A stretch of DNA of 64,000 nt from Paracoccus hibiscisoli (GTDB lineage Bacteria; Pseudomonadota; Alphaproteobacteria; Rhodobacterales; Rhodobacteraceae), in assembly GCF_005048265.1 (NCBI RefSeq), contig NZ_SUNH01000013.1, positions 62,001 to 126,000 on the forward strand, given 5' to 3'. Positions 47,026 through 55,876 of the stretch are shown here, piece by piece. The notes beneath the pieces were generated by a model. That model was not told the DNA's origin, did no database searches, and saw nothing but the letters and a program-made list of their open reading frames with translations. The translations under genes and the position numbers were made by a program. Position 1 is the stretch's first letter. Every line of letters starts with the position of its first letter.

Positions 47026-48033
47026 ATGGCTTCCATCACCCTGAACAATGTCGGCAAGATCTATGCCGGTGGAGCCCGCGCCGTGGGCGGCGTCAATATC
47101 GACATCGCGGATGGCGAATTCCTGGTCCTGGTCGGGCCGTCGGGCTGCGGCAAGTCCACCCTGCTGCGCATGGTCGCGGGCCTGGAAAGCATCAGCGAGG
47201 GCGAGGTCCGCATCGGCGACCGCGTCGTTAACGAGGTGGAGCCCGCCGACCGTGACATCGCGATGGTGTTCCAGAACTATGCCCTGTACCCGCATATGTC
47301 GGTGCGCCAGAACTTGGCCTATGGCCTCAAGAACCGCGGCACCCCCAAGGCCGAGATCGAGCGTCGCGTGGGCATCGCATCCGACATCCTGCAGATCGGC
47401 CCGTTCCTGGACCGCAAGCCCCGTGCCCTGTCGGGCGGCCAGCGTCAGCGCGTCGCGATGGGCCGCGCCATCGTGCGCGAACCGGCCGCGTTCCTGTTCG
47501 ACGAGCCACTGTCGAACCTGGATGCGAAACTGCGCGTCGCCATGCGCCTGGAGATCAAGGAGCTGCAAAAGCGCCTGCGCACGACCTCGATCTATGTCAC
47601 CCACGACCAGCTGGAGGCGATGACCCTGGCGGACCGGCTGGTGGTGCTGAACGGCGGGCAGATCGAACAGATCGGCACGCCGCTGGAGGTGTACCGCCGC
47701 CCGGCATCGGCCTTTGTCGCCAGCTTCATCGGCAGCCCTGCCATGAACCTGATCGAGGCCAGCGCCGTCCCGCATCTGCCGGGCACCGCCCATGCAGGCC
47801 ATGTGGGCATCCGCCCCGAGGATCTGACCGTCACCGCCGACGGCCCGATCCAGATGACCGTCATGGCAGTCGAGGAGCTGGGCGCGCAGCGTCTGGTCCA
47901 TGGCCGCACGGGCGATGCGCGCATCACCATCACGCTGCCCTCGGATGCGCCTCTGTCGGACGATCTGCGCCTGTCCTATCGGCCGAACGCGCTGCACCTG
48001 TTCCACAAGGATACCGGCAAGCGGGTGGACTGA
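47026..48033 (+). CDS. ugpC: Glycerol-3-phosphate ABC transporter ATP-binding protein
   Basis: A 335-residue ATPase of the MalK/UgpC group. Walker [11 protein letters not shown]-loop in [12 protein letters not shown], signature [14 protein letters not shown], Walker [12 protein letters not shown] and H-loop THDQ are all intact. A C-terminal TOBE-type regulatory domain (about 235-335) follows. The ATG at 47026 comes one base after the ugpE stop. It is the last gene of the operon. GGAG in the ugpE end serves as ribosome site. Confidence 0.94.
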   Translation: MASITLNNVGKIYAGGARAVGGVNIDIADGEFLVLVGPSGCGKSTLLRMVAGLESISEGEVRIGDRVVNEVEPADRDIAMVFQNYALYPHMSVRQNLAYGLKNRGTPKAEIERRVGIASDILQIGPFLDRKPRALSGGQRQRVAMGRAIVREPAAFLFDEPLSNLDAKLRVAMRLEIKELQKRLRTTSIYVTHDQLEAMTLADRLVVLNGGQIEQIGTPLEVYRRPASAFVASFIGSPAMNLIEASAVPHLPGTAHAGHVGIRPEDLTVTADGPIQMTVMAVEELGAQRLVHGRTGDARITITLPSDAPLSDDLRLSYRPNALHLFHKDTGKRVD

Positions 48034-48120
48034 CGTGAATGAAACGTGAACGTCTGCCCCTTGCCGGGCGGGCGTTCCGTGCTACCCTGAGGCGATCCCA
48101 ATGCGGAAAGGTCGCCTGCC

Positions 48121-49191
48121 ATGTGCCTGTCCTTCGGCTGCACCCATCACAACCCCATCGCCTGCATCGTGCCGCCCTACATGCTGCGGGTGCTGGCGCT
48201 GCGCGGCGATCCGGCGACGGCGCGCATGGCGCGGACCCTGCTGGCCCATGACGAACAGCTGCGCCTTGAGCGTGCCGCCCATGCCAGCCCCGCCGCTGAG
48301 ATGCAGGCAATCGCCCCCGACCCCGACCTGTGCTGTCCCGACCGCCGCATCCATGACGGCGAATTCCGCGCCGCCCTGCCCGGCCGCCTGGTCCGGTCCG
48401 AGGGCGACCCGCCGTCAGGCATCCGCGATGCCGACATGGCCTATGACAGCGCGGGCCAGGTCTTTGCGATGTTCGCCGAGGAATATGGCCGCAACTCGCT
48501 GGACGGGCGCGGCATGCCGCTGGTGGCGACCGTCCAGCACCGCCGCAACTATAACAACGCCTTCTGGGACGGGCAGCAGATGGCCTATGGAACGGGCGAC
48601 GGAAAGATTTTCCAGACCTTCCTGCAACTGTCCGTCATCGCGCATGAGATGGCCCATGGCGTCATCCAGCATTCCGGCGGGCTGATCTACGAGAACCAGT
48701 CGGGCGCGTTGAACGAGCATGTGGCCGACGTGTTCGGCGCGCTGGCCGAACAGCGGGTGCTGGGCCAGGACGCGCATCAGGCCGACTGGCTGATCGGGCG
48801 CGGCATCCTGGGGCCGGGCATCAACGGGCGCGCGCTGCGCAGCATGAAGGCGCCGGGCACCGCCTATGCCGACGACCTGCTGGGCACCGATCCCCAGCCC
48901 TGGCACATGGACCAGTTCAACACCACGACCGACGACAATGGCGGCGTGCACATCAATTCGGGCATCCCGAACCACGCCTTCTACCTGTTCTGCAGCTATC
49001 TGGGCGGCAGGGCGTGGGAGGTTCCGGGCCGCATCTGGTATCGGACCCTGCAGGACATCAACAACCCGATGGCCAGCTTTGCCGATTGGGCCGATCAGAC
49101 GCTGCGCAGCGCCGTGGCGCTGACCGGGGCGGGCAGCATGCCGGTGGTGATGCTGCGCCGGGCCTGGAAACTTGTGGGAATCGCGGTCTAG
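48121..49191 (+). CDS. Protealysin-like M4 metallopeptidase
   Basis: A 356-residue thermolysin-family zinc peptidase without a signal peptide. The short N-terminal propeptide contains the protealysin-type CIVPPYMLRVLA. The catalytic domain has HEMAH (175-179), the third zinc ligand Glu199 in ALNEHVADVFG, and the catalytic His277 in GGVHINSGIPNHAFYLF. Protealysins lack secretion signals and may act in the cytoplasm or leave by an unusual route. A gene for an emfourin-like inhibitor follows 15 bases later, as in Serratia. GGAAAGG lies upstream of the ATG. Confidence 0.92.
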   Translation: MCLSFGCTHHNPIACIVPPYMLRVLALRGDPATARMARTLLAHDEQLRLERAAHASPAAEMQAIAPDPDLCCPDRRIHDGEFRAALPGRLVRSEGDPPSGIRDADMAYDSAGQVFAMFAEEYGRNSLDGRGMPLVATVQHRRNYNNAFWDGQQMAYGTGDGKIFQTFLQLSVIAHEMAHGVIQHSGGLIYENQSGALNEHVADVFGALAEQRVLGQDAHQADWLIGRGILGPGINGRALRSMKAPGTAYADDLLGTDPQPWHMDQFNTTTDDNGGVHINSGIPNHAFYLFCSYLGGRAWEVPGRIWYRTLQDINNPMASFADWADQTLRSAVALTGAGSMPVVMLRRAWKLVGIAV

Positions 49192-49206
49192 GCCTATCCT
49201 GCCGCC

Positions 49207-49485
49207 ATGATCATCGAGATCCGCAGCCATGGCGGCTTTGGGGGCATCATCGCCGCCCCCCCGCGCCGCATCGACACCGAGGCCCAGCCCGCGGCCCTGG
49301 CCCGCGACCTCTGTGCGGCCTTCGGACCGGATGCGCTGGCGCGGATGGCGGCGACCCCCTGCCCCGACTGCGCGGACCGCATGCGCTATGCGATCACCGT
49401 GACCGATCAGGCGGGCCAGCACAGCGTCACCCTGTCCGAAGGACAGATGCCCCCCGCGATGCTGGACCTGATCGACAGCCTTTAA
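49207..49485 (+). CDS. Emfourin-like protealysin inhibitor
   Basis: A 92-residue protein with the pattern of emfourin-family inhibitors: an N-terminal strand ending in GGFGGI, RIDTEAQ, a central AMRYAITVTD-like strand (here RMRYAITVTDQAGQHSVTL), and the end MPPAMLDLIDSL. Emfourin from Serratia proteamaculans inhibits the protealysin encoded beside it. The position directly after the M4 peptidase supports the call. Identification rests on pattern and context, not a search. The stop overlaps the convergent CorA-like gene by four bases (TTAA). Confidence 0.75.
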   Translation: MIIEIRSHGGFGGIIAAPPRRIDTEAQPAALARDLCAAFGPDALARMAATPCPDCADRMRYAITVTDQAGQHSVTLSEGQMPPAMLDLIDSL

Positions 49486-50444
49486 AGCCAGCGTTTCCAG
49501 CGCAGGAACAGCCAGGTCCCCATCGTCGTGGCCCCCATCAGCACCAGCGCAAAGGCATAGCCCCATGGCTCGTCCAGCTCTGGCATGTTGGTGAAGTTCA
49601 TCCCGTAGACGCTGGCGATCAGCGTGGGTGGCAGGAACAGCGCGGCGATGACCGAAAGGATGCGGACGGTGTTGTTCTGCTGCAGGTTGATCATGCCCAG
49701 GGTCGTGTCCACCGCCAGGCTGACGCGGCTGCCCAGAAAAGCGCCATGCTCCTCCAGCGCCTGGACGTCGCGCATCTGGGCGCGGATCACCGGGCGCAGG
49801 CGGTCGGCTTCGGGGCGGTCGTCCAGGATGGCGGTGTGAAAAGCCAGGATCCGCTCGACCGTCAGCAGGGCCAGGCGGACGCGGGCCATCGTCTCGGCCT
49901 CGCGGCCCACCGATTGCAGCGCGGCCTGCAGGCGGTCGGACGCCGCCCCCACGGCCCTGCGCTGAAAGATGTCGGCGGTGGTCTGGTCCAGCGTGCGGCC
50001 CACCCCCTCCAGGATGTCGGCCAGCCGGGCGATGATCTCCTCGATCAGCCCCGAGAACAGGCGGTCGGGGCTGGTGCAGCCCAGGGTCGACCGCTCGGCT
50101 CGCGCCGGAAAGGTCAGGAAGGGGCGCGGCGAATGGTGCCGGACCGTGACCAGCCGCGCCCCCGACAGGATAAAGGTCACCGGCATCGACACCCGATCAC
50201 CCGCGGCATTCTCTCCGGGCAGGACGGCGGTCATATAATCCAGCCCATCCTCGCGATAGAGGCGGTTGGACAGCTCGATCTCCTCCATCTCGGCCAGGGT
50301 CGGCAGGGGCACGCCCAGATCGCGCAGGCGCGCCATCTCGGCGTCGCCCGGCTGGATCAGGTCGATCCACAGCGCCTGCGACAGGTCGTGATCGGCCTCT
50401 TGCAGGGCCAGACGGCCATCGCGAAGGGCATAGGCATAGAACAT
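49482..50444 (-). CDS. CorA family divalent cation transporter
   Basis: A 320-residue protein. A large cytoplasmic N-terminal domain (1 to about 255) with long helices is followed by two C-terminal membrane segments. The pore motif GMN is in LIASVYGMNFTNMP. It would move magnesium, or zinc if of the ZntB type; the sequence does not settle which. The ATG at 50444 begins MFYAYALRDGRL; an upstream in-frame start would add 35 Arg-rich residues. It is convergent with the inhibitor gene. Confidence 0.92.
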   Translation of the reverse strand: MFYAYALRDGRLALQEADHDLSQALWIDLIQPGDAEMARLRDLGVPLPTLAEMEEIELSNRLYREDGLDYMTAVLPGENAAGDRVSMPVTFILSGARLVTVRHHSPRPFLTFPARAERSTLGCTSPDRLFSGLIEEIIARLADILEGVGRTLDQTTADIFQRRAVGAASDRLQAALQSVGREAETMARVRLALLTVERILAFHTAILDDRPEADRLRPVIRAQMRDVQALEEHGAFLGSRVSLAVDTTLGMINLQQNNTVRILSVIAALFLPPTLIASVYGMNFTNMPELDEPWGYAFALVLMGATTMGTWLFLRWKRWL

Positions 50445-50516
50445 GGCACGGGCTCCGGCACGGGGTGCGCCCCCGTGGTGCCCCGCCCGGCGGCGGCGTT
50501 CAAGCGCCCGCGCAGC

Positions 50517-50543
50517 AAAAAGGGCGCCCGCATGGGGCGCCCT
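50517..50543 (-). terminator. Intrinsic terminator after csbD
   Basis: On the minus strand the arms AGGGCGCCC and GGGCGCCCT form a perfect 9-base-pair stem around a 5-base loop. The T-run (50517-50521) encodes the last stem U and the start of the U-tail. It lies about 25 bases after the csbD stop. Confidence 0.8.
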
Positions 50544-50567
50544 ATCCAAAGGCCGAGAAAACGGGCC

Positions 50568-50765
50568 TTACTTGTCGCGATAATATTCGTCGATCTGCTT
50601 GTCCGCCTCGTCCTTGGTCCAGCCGTATTTTTCCTGCAGCTTGCCGGCCAGCTTGTCCTTGTTGCCGTCGATCTGATCCAGCTCGTCGTCGGTCAGCTCG
50701 CCCCATTTGACCTTGGTCGCGCCCTTGAGCTGCTTCCACTTGCCTTGGATGATATCCCAGTTCAT
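50568..50765 (-). CDS. CsbD family stress-response protein
   Basis: A 65-residue CsbD-like protein with the typical MNWDIIQGKWKQLKGATKVK, WGELTDDELDQIDGNKDKLAG and KYGWTKDEADKQI. These small helical proteins are induced by general stress in many bacteria, with unknown molecular role. It is transcribed alone, with a strong terminator after it. AAGGAG precedes the ATG. Confidence 0.93.
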   Translation of the reverse strand: MNWDIIQGKWKQLKGATKVKWGELTDDELDQIDGNKDKLAGKLQEKYGWTKDEADKQIDEYYRDK

Positions 50766-50824
50766 GTCCGTCTCCTTTGCAGAAGTTCATATGAAAGACC
50801 AACGTCCGGGGCGCCTTGGGGTTC

Positions 50825-51775
50825 CTATCCGACGGCATCCGGCAGCTCGGTGCCATCAATGAAGGCCTGCAGGTTGGCCAGCGCACGCAGACCCATCCGC
50901 GTGCGCGTGTCATCGGTGGCGGTGCCTAGATGCGGCAGCAGCGTGGCGTTCGGCGCCGCCAGCAACGCCTGCGGTACGTGCGGTTCCTGGGCATAGACGT
51001 CCAGCCCGGCCCCGGCGATCGTGCCCGTGGTCAGCGCCGCGATCAGCGCCACCTCGTCGACCACATCGCCGCGCGCAATGTTGACCAGCACGCCCCGCGG
51101 CCCCAGGGCGCGCAATTCCTCCGCCCCGATCAGGCTGCGCGTGCCCGCGCCCCCCGGCACCGCCACCACCGCCACGTCGCAGACCGCCAGCATGTCACCC
51201 AGCCCCGCGATCTGTCGCGCCGGAACATCCAGCCCCGTCACGGTCGAGCGGCTGAAGAACACGACCTCCATCCCGAACCCGTGGTGACAGCGTCGCGCGA
51301 TGGCCTGGCCGATGCGGCCCATGCCCACGATGCCGACGGTGCGGCCCGACATCTCTGCGCCCAGCAGCTGTGTCGGGTTCCAGCCGGTCCATTCGCCCGC
51401 GCGCAGGATGCGTTCGCCTTCGGATGCGCGGCGCAGGGTCATCAGCATCAGCGTCAGCGCGATGTCTGCCGTGGCGTCGGTCACGACATCGGGCGTGTTG
51501 GTGACCCCCACCCCCGCCGCCCGCGCCGCCGCCACGTCGATATGGTTGAAGCCCGCGCCGAAATTGGCCAGCAGGCGACAGCGCACATCGCCGCGGAACG
51601 CCTCGGCCGTGAAGGCGTCGCCCAGGGTCGGGATGATCGCGTCATGATCGCGCATGGCCTGGGCCGCCTGATCGGGGGTCAGGGGGGTGTTGGTGTCGCG
51701 AAACGTCGCGTCGCAGGCGGCGCGGATGGCAGCCGTGGCGCGGTCGGTCATGGGCCGGGTGACCAGGACCTTCAA
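50825..51775 (-). CDS. D-isomer-specific 2-hydroxyacid dehydrogenase
   Basis: A 316-residue NAD(P)-dependent enzyme. The nucleotide-binding motif is [16 protein letters not shown]. Catalytic Arg is in [12 protein letters not shown], Glu in [10 protein letters not shown], and His in [11 protein letters not shown]. Substrates in this family include glyoxylate, hydroxypyruvate and D-2-hydroxyacids; this one resembles glyoxylate reductases. The start is TTG at 51775, which overlaps the csaA stop (TTGA) and has GGGAGG five bases upstream. It is the last gene of the ybjN-proC-csaA operon. Confidence 0.9.
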   Translation of the reverse strand: MKVLVTRPMTDRATAAIRAACDATFRDTNTPLTPDQAAQAMRDHDAIIPTLGDAFTAEAFRGDVRCRLLANFGAGFNHIDVAAARAAGVGVTNTPDVVTDATADIALTLMLMTLRRASEGERILRAGEWTGWNPTQLLGAEMSGRTVGIVGMGRIGQAIARRCHHGFGMEVVFFSRSTVTGLDVPARQIAGLGDMLAVCDVAVVAVPGGAGTRSLIGAEELRALGPRGVLVNIARGDVVDEVALIAALTTGTIAGAGLDVYAQEPHVPQALLAAPNATLLPHLGTATDDTRTRMGLRALANLQAFIDGTELPDAVG

Positions 51776-52101
51776 TACAGCCTCCCGCCATTGGGGACCG
51801 GCTGGTCCGGGCGGATCAGCACCACCTGATCGTCGGGGTCGGGGACGCCCAGGACCAGCACCTCGGACATCACCGGGCCGATCTGGCGCGGCGGAAAGTT
51901 CACCACGCACAGCACCTGCGTGCCGATCAGCGTCTCGGGGGTGTAATGCCGGGTGATCTGAGCCGACGAGCGCCGCTCGCCCAGATCGCCCAGATCGACC
52001 CACAGCTTGATCGCGGGCTTGCGCGCCTCCGGAAAGGGTTCGGCGCGGGTGATGGTGCCCACGCGGATATCGACCTTGAGGAAATCGTCAAAGGTGATCA
52101 T
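51772..52101 (-). CDS. csaA: CsaA-like tRNA-binding/chaperone protein
   Basis: A 109-residue stand-alone tRNA-binding OB-fold protein. It carries [21 protein letters not shown] at the N-terminus, the core [25 protein letters not shown], and the ending [19 protein letters not shown]. CsaA has been linked to protein export in Bacillus and binds tRNA; the role in alphaproteobacteria is unproven. The start overlaps the proC stop (ATGA) and the stop overlaps the dehydrogenase TTG start. Confidence 0.93.
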   Translation of the reverse strand: MITFDDFLKVDIRVGTITRAEPFPEARKPAIKLWVDLGDLGERRSSAQITRHYTPETLIGTQVLCVVNFPPRQIGPVMSEVLVLGVPDPDDQVVLIRPDQPVPNGGRLY

Positions 52102-52907
52102 GCGCGCCCCAGCTCCCGCCCGCGTTCGGTGGCGGCGGCGACGGTGCGCACCATCAGCGGCGGCAGGCCGTGATCGGCGTCCATCAGCACCGCCAGCCCC
52201 GCCGCCGTGGTCCCGTTGGGCGAGGTCACGTTGCGGCGCAGCACCGCCGGGTCCTCATCGGCATGGACGGCCAGCGCGCCCGCCCCGGCCACGGTGGCGC
52301 GGGCCAGCTCCAGCGACAGCTGGGGCGACAGGCCCTGCGCCTCGCCCGCGGCGGCCATCGCCTCGATCAGGTGGAACACATAGGCCGGGCCGCTGCCCGA
52401 CAGGCCGGTGACGGCGTCCATCTGGCCCTCATGCTCCAGCCGGACAACGCGGCCCACGGCCCGCATCAGCGCCTCAGCCAGGTCCAGATGCGCGGGCGTG
52501 GCGGCCCCGTTACCGATCATCGCAGAGATGCCCTGCCCGATGGCCGCGGGCGTGTTCGGCATGACGCGGATGACGGGCGCGCCGGGAAACGCCGCCTCGA
52601 AGGTCGCGATGGTCGTGCCCGCCGCGACCGAAATCACCAGGCTGTCCGACAGGTCCGGCATCGCGGCCAGCGCGTCGCCCATCATCTGCGGCTTGACCGC
52701 CAGCACCACCACCGCGGGATCGCCCGGCAGGTCCGCATCCACCCGCAGGCCCCGGTCCTGCCATTCGGGTGCCAGGTTCGGGTCCAGCACCGTCACCGCA
52801 CCGGGCTCCAGCCCCTGCGCCAGCCAGCCCTGCAGCATCGCGCCGCCCATGCGGCCGCAGCCCACCAGGACCAGCCCGCGCCGGTTGATATCGTGAAATT
52901 GCGTCAT
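52098..52907 (-). CDS. proC: Pyrroline-5-carboxylate reductase
   Basis: A 269-residue enzyme that makes proline from pyrroline-5-carboxylate with NAD(P)H. The Rossmann motif is [13 protein letters not shown]. Conserved parts are [36 protein letters not shown] and the C-terminal [15 protein letters not shown]. The ATG at 52907 begins [11 protein letters not shown] and lies one base after the ybjN stop. An upstream in-frame start would overlap ybjN by over 100 bases. Confidence 0.96.
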   Translation of the reverse strand: MTQFHDINRRGLVLVGCGRMGGAMLQGWLAQGLEPGAVTVLDPNLAPEWQDRGLRVDADLPGDPAVVVLAVKPQMMGDALAAMPDLSDSLVISVAAGTTIATFEAAFPGAPVIRVMPNTPAAIGQGISAMIGNGAATPAHLDLAEALMRAVGRVVRLEHEGQMDAVTGLSGSGPAYVFHLIEAMAAAGEAQGLSPQLSLELARATVAGAGALAVHADEDPAVLRRNVTSPNGTTAAGLAVLMDADHGLPPLMVRTVAAATERGRELGRA

Positions 52908-52908
52908 G

Positions 52909-53412
52909 TCAGGCCCGTCCGTAGGTTTCGCCCAGCGCGATCTCCAGCGCGGCGGCGGGGGTGGTGTCGCCCCATCCCGCCAGCTGGAACGAGGGATAAA
53001 AACGTTCGCAGGCGGCCAGCGCCGCCCCAATCATCCGGTCCACCTGCTCGGGCAGCGCGATCGCATCGCCCGCAAGGACCAGTCCATAGCGCCAGGCCAT
53101 CAGCCGCTGCGGCCCCCAGAAGGCAAAGCCGCCGTCCCAGACCTGATCATTGGCCAGGTTCAGCACCTCATACAGAGCGGGCAGGCGCGCCGCGGGCGGG
53201 TCCAGATCAAAGGTGCAGATCAGGCGCAGCACCTCGTCGCGCGCGGACCATGCCAGGGTCAGCGAATAGCTGCGCCATTGGCCCTCGACCACCATGGCGA
53301 TCTGGTCGTCCGCCAGGCGGTCGAAATCCCAGTCGTGATGGGTGGCCACGGCCTCGACGATGTCGATGGGGTGGATGTCGTCGCTGGCGATGAAGGAATC
53401 GGTCTGCGTCAT
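52909..53412 (-). CDS. YbjN domain protein
   Basis: A 167-residue YbjN-type protein with a fold like type III secretion chaperones. Typical parts are DIVEAVATHHDWDFDR, MVVEGQWRSYSLTLAW, and ALYEVLNLANDQVWDGGFAFW. The family is linked to motility and stress in E. coli, but the mechanism is unclear. The ATG at 53412 follows GGAGG. It is first in a four-gene operon with proC, csaA and the dehydrogenase, an arrangement commonly seen for ybjN-proC in Rhodobacteraceae. Confidence 0.88.
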   Translation of the reverse strand: MTQTDSFIASDDIHPIDIVEAVATHHDWDFDRLADDQIAMVVEGQWRSYSLTLAWSARDEVLRLICTFDLDPPAARLPALYEVLNLANDQVWDGGFAFWGPQRLMAWRYGLVLAGDAIALPEQVDRMIGAALAACERFYPSFQLAGWGDTTPAAALEIALGETYGRA

Positions 53413-53526
53413 GGCCTGCCTCCGGCATGGAATATGGGGTGGCCACACAACACCGGGCGTCGGCAGCCACGCCGCTTACCACATATCGTGGTCGTTCTTG
53501 CAGGTCGTGTAAAGCGCGAAACGCCC

Positions 53527-53866
53527 TTAGCCCATCGCCAGCCGCCGCCGGTCGATCAACTGGTCCCACAACGCGGGAAAGTCCGGATCGGGCGCCATCG
53601 CCCGGCGCAGCATCAGCGGATAGGCCAAGACATACGGACGCGCGGCATCAGGGCGGGTGCTGGCGAAAGAGCGTTCGGCAAGCCCGGTCAGGATATCGTC
53701 CGGCGCGACCGCGGCGACCATTTCTGGCGTGAAAGAACTGCGTGCGGCAGAACACGATCCGGCGCCAGTACCGCGACAGGTCTGGCAGCAGCATCCGAAA
53801 GAACGAATCGCCAACGATCGGCAGGGTCCGGTCGCTGTCCGCATTCGGACTGACTATGCGCGGTCT
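53527..53866 (-). pseudogene. C-terminal remnant of an AlgX/SGNH hydrolase-like gene
   Basis: About 112 residues survive in two frames. The first reads DRTLPIVGDSFFRMLLPDL (a GDS-type block) to VFCRTQFFH. One extra base at about 53728 shifts the frame, and the sequence continues as PEMVAAVAPDDILTGLAERSF to the stop at 53527. Removing that base joins the two parts smoothly. No start codon or N-terminal half was found. This resembles the C-terminal end of SGNH-fold acetyltransferase-like proteins. It fills most of the 551 bases between ybjN and cobC. Confidence 0.6.
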
Positions 53867-53963
53867 GGCACCGCGCACACGGTGCCGCCACGCGAAAGCC
53901 TGCGGGCGATTGCGCGGGGGGCGCGGCTGGCCTAGCAGGGGCGGGATCATCGAGGGGGCACGC

Positions 53964-54926
53964 ATGGCACGCGATCACGGCGGAAATCTGGACGCGGCGC
54001 AGGCGCGATTCGGCGCGGGCGACTGGATCGACCTGTCCACCGGCATCAACCGCCAGCCCTGGCCCGTGCCCCCGCTGTCCGAGGCCGCGTGGCGCGCCCT
54101 GCCGACGCAGGCTGCGTCAGATGCGTTGGTGCGGGTGGCGGCGGCGTGGTTCGGCTGCGCGCCCGACCGGGTGCTGCCGGTGGCGGGGGCCACGGCGGCG
54201 ATCCAGCTGCTGCCGCGCCTGCTGCCTGCCGGCCGCGCGGCGGTGATCACGCCCAGCTATAACGAACATGCCGCCAGCCTGACCGCCGCCGGATGGCAGG
54301 TCACCCCCGCCCCCGACCTGACCGCGATGGAGGGGGCCGATCTGGCCGTCGTCGTGAACCCCAACAACCCCGACGGGCGCGAATGGACGCCCGCGCGGCT
54401 GCGCGCTTTGGCGCAACGCGTCGACTGGCTGATCGTGGACGAGAGCTTTGCCGATCCGCGCCCGGACCTGTCGCTGGCCCCGGACCTGCCGGACAATGTC
54501 ATCGTGCTGCGCAGTTTCGGCAAGTTCTGGGGGCTGGCCGGCCTGCGCCTTGGCTTTGTGCTGGCCGCCCCGGACCTGCTGGCGCGGCTGCGCGAGGCGG
54601 CGGGCCCCTGGTCGGTCGGCGGCCCCGCGCTGGAGATCGCGACCGCCGCCATGGCCGACCGGACCTGGGCCGACCAGACCGTCACCTATCACAGCGAGGC
54701 CAGCCTGAACCTGGACCGCCTGGCTGCCCAGGCGGGGTGGCGGCCCCTGGGGGGCACGCATCTGTTCCGCCTGTACGACACCCCGGACGCTGTGGCCGAA
54801 CAGGACCGCCTGGCCCGCGCCCACATCTGGACGCGACGGTTTCCCTATTCCGACCGCTGGCTGCGACTTGGGGTGCCCGGCAACCGCGCGGAATGGGACC
54901 GGCTGACGGCGGCGCTGCGGGACTAG
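53964..54926 (+). CDS. cobC: L-threonine-O-3-phosphate decarboxylase (cobalamin pathway aminotransferase-like)
   Basis: A 320-residue class I/II PLP enzyme of the CobC (CobD in Salmonella) type. It supplies aminopropanol phosphate for the lower-ligand arm of B12. Visible parts are the N-terminal HGGNLDAAQARFG and IDLSTGINRQPWP, VVNPNNPDGR, the PLP Asp in LIVDESFAD, and the PLP lysine in RSFGKFWGLAGLRLGF. The ATG at 53964 follows GAGGGG. cobD/cbiB, its usual neighbour, is absent. The stop overlaps the convergent YjdM-like gene by four bases. Confidence 0.92.
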   Translation: MARDHGGNLDAAQARFGAGDWIDLSTGINRQPWPVPPLSEAAWRALPTQAASDALVRVAAAWFGCAPDRVLPVAGATAAIQLLPRLLPAGRAAVITPSYNEHAASLTAAGWQVTPAPDLTAMEGADLAVVVNPNNPDGREWTPARLRALAQRVDWLIVDESFADPRPDLSLAPDLPDNVIVLRSFGKFWGLAGLRLGFVLAAPDLLARLREAAGPWSVGGPALEIATAAMADRTWADQTVTYHSEASLNLDRLAAQAGWRPLGGTHLFRLYDTPDAVAEQDRLARAHIWTRRFPYSDRWLRLGVPGNRAEWDRLTAALRD

Positions 54927-55219
54927 CGCTTGCGCAGGAACTCGGTCCGCAACACCAGGCCGCGGATGCTGTCATGGCGGCAATCGACCTCGGCGGGGTC
55001 GGCGGTCAGGCGGATCGACCGGATCACGGTGCCCTGCTTGATCACGCTGCTGCTGCCCTTGACCTTGAGGTCCTTGATGACGACGACCTGGTCGCCATCG
55101 GCCAGGGGCGTGCCCGCGCTGTCGCGCACGATGCCCGCGGCCTCGGCCTCGGCGGCGATGTCGGCGGCGGGGCGCCATTCGCCGCTGGCCTCGTCATAGA
55201 CATAATCATCATCGGCCAT
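54923..55219 (-). CDS. YjdM/PhnA C-terminal domain protein lacking the zinc ribbon
   Basis: A 98-residue protein whose last 70 residues follow the YjdM (PhnA) core: DSAGTPLADGDQVVVIKDLK, VKGSSSVIKQGT and a DCRHDSIRGLVLRTEFLRK-like end. The N-terminal 25 residues (MADDDYVYDEASGEW) align where the family has a four-cysteine zinc ribbon, but contain no cysteine. Despite the old name, a role in phosphonate use is not established. AAAGGGG precedes the ATG. It is convergent with cobC. Confidence 0.8.
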   Translation of the reverse strand: MADDDYVYDEASGEWRPAADIAAEAEAAGIVRDSAGTPLADGDQVVVIKDLKVKGSSSVIKQGTVIRSIRLTADPAEVDCRHDSIRGLVLRTEFLRKR

Positions 55220-55356
55220 GGCATCGCCCCTTTGCGGCTGGCGGCATCTGCCGCACCCCCCCGGCTTAGGCCGCGCCACCGCCCGGCGCAACCGTGCAGC
55301 GGGCACTGGCGTGCCGCCGGGCCTGCGGGCATGATGGCGGGCAAAGGATGCGCCCG

Positions 55357-55821
55357 ATGACCCGACTTGCCCTGATCCTGCTGATGCTGGCCGCGCCTGC
55401 GGCCCTGGCTGACGCGCCGCTGGTGGTGCTGGACCGCACACAGCTGCCCTTTGACCTGGGGCCGGGGCATCCGGCCAACAACCCGGCGCGCCCGGGCAAC
55501 GCCCCCCATGCGGCGTGGAATTCTGCCGGCAACACTGCGAATGCCGCGACCACCCCCGGCAACCGCCCCACCGACCGCGTGAACGAGGGGCGGGTGATCT
55601 TCACCGCCGATGGATCGGTGGTGGGCTATTACGCGCCCAATGCGGGGGGCGTGCTGAACCTGTTCGACCTGACGGGGCGGCGCATCGCCTATCGCCCGGC
55701 GCGGGGCACGCGCAGCCTGTTCACGATGCAGGGCGCGTGGTGCGGCACGGTGGACGGGCTGCGCGACGGCGGCATGGTGCTGGCCGTGACGCCCGATTGC
55801 GCGCGCCAATTCTCACGCTGA
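55357..55821 (+). CDS. Secreted protein of unknown function
   Basis: A 154-residue exported protein. A signal peptide (1 to about 19) ends ALA. Residues 30-75 are rich in Asn, Pro and Gly (PGNAPHAAWNSAGN), probably a flexible stretch, followed by a beta-rich domain (VIFTADGSVVGYYAPN, GRRIAYRPARGTRSLFTM) containing two cysteines that could pair. The ATG at 55357 has AAAGGA upstream; an ATG nine bases earlier is the alternative. I recognise no family. Confidence 0.6.
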   Translation: MTRLALILLMLAAPAALADAPLVVLDRTQLPFDLGPGHPANNPARPGNAPHAAWNSAGNTANAATTPGNRPTDRVNEGRVIFTADGSVVGYYAPNAGGVLNLFDLTGRRIAYRPARGTRSLFTMQGAWCGTVDGLRDGGMVLAVTPDCARQFSR

Positions 55822-55876
55822 CATCGGGCCGTCACAATCCCGCCCTAGACCGCAGCAAGCCCATTCGGAGACGCAG

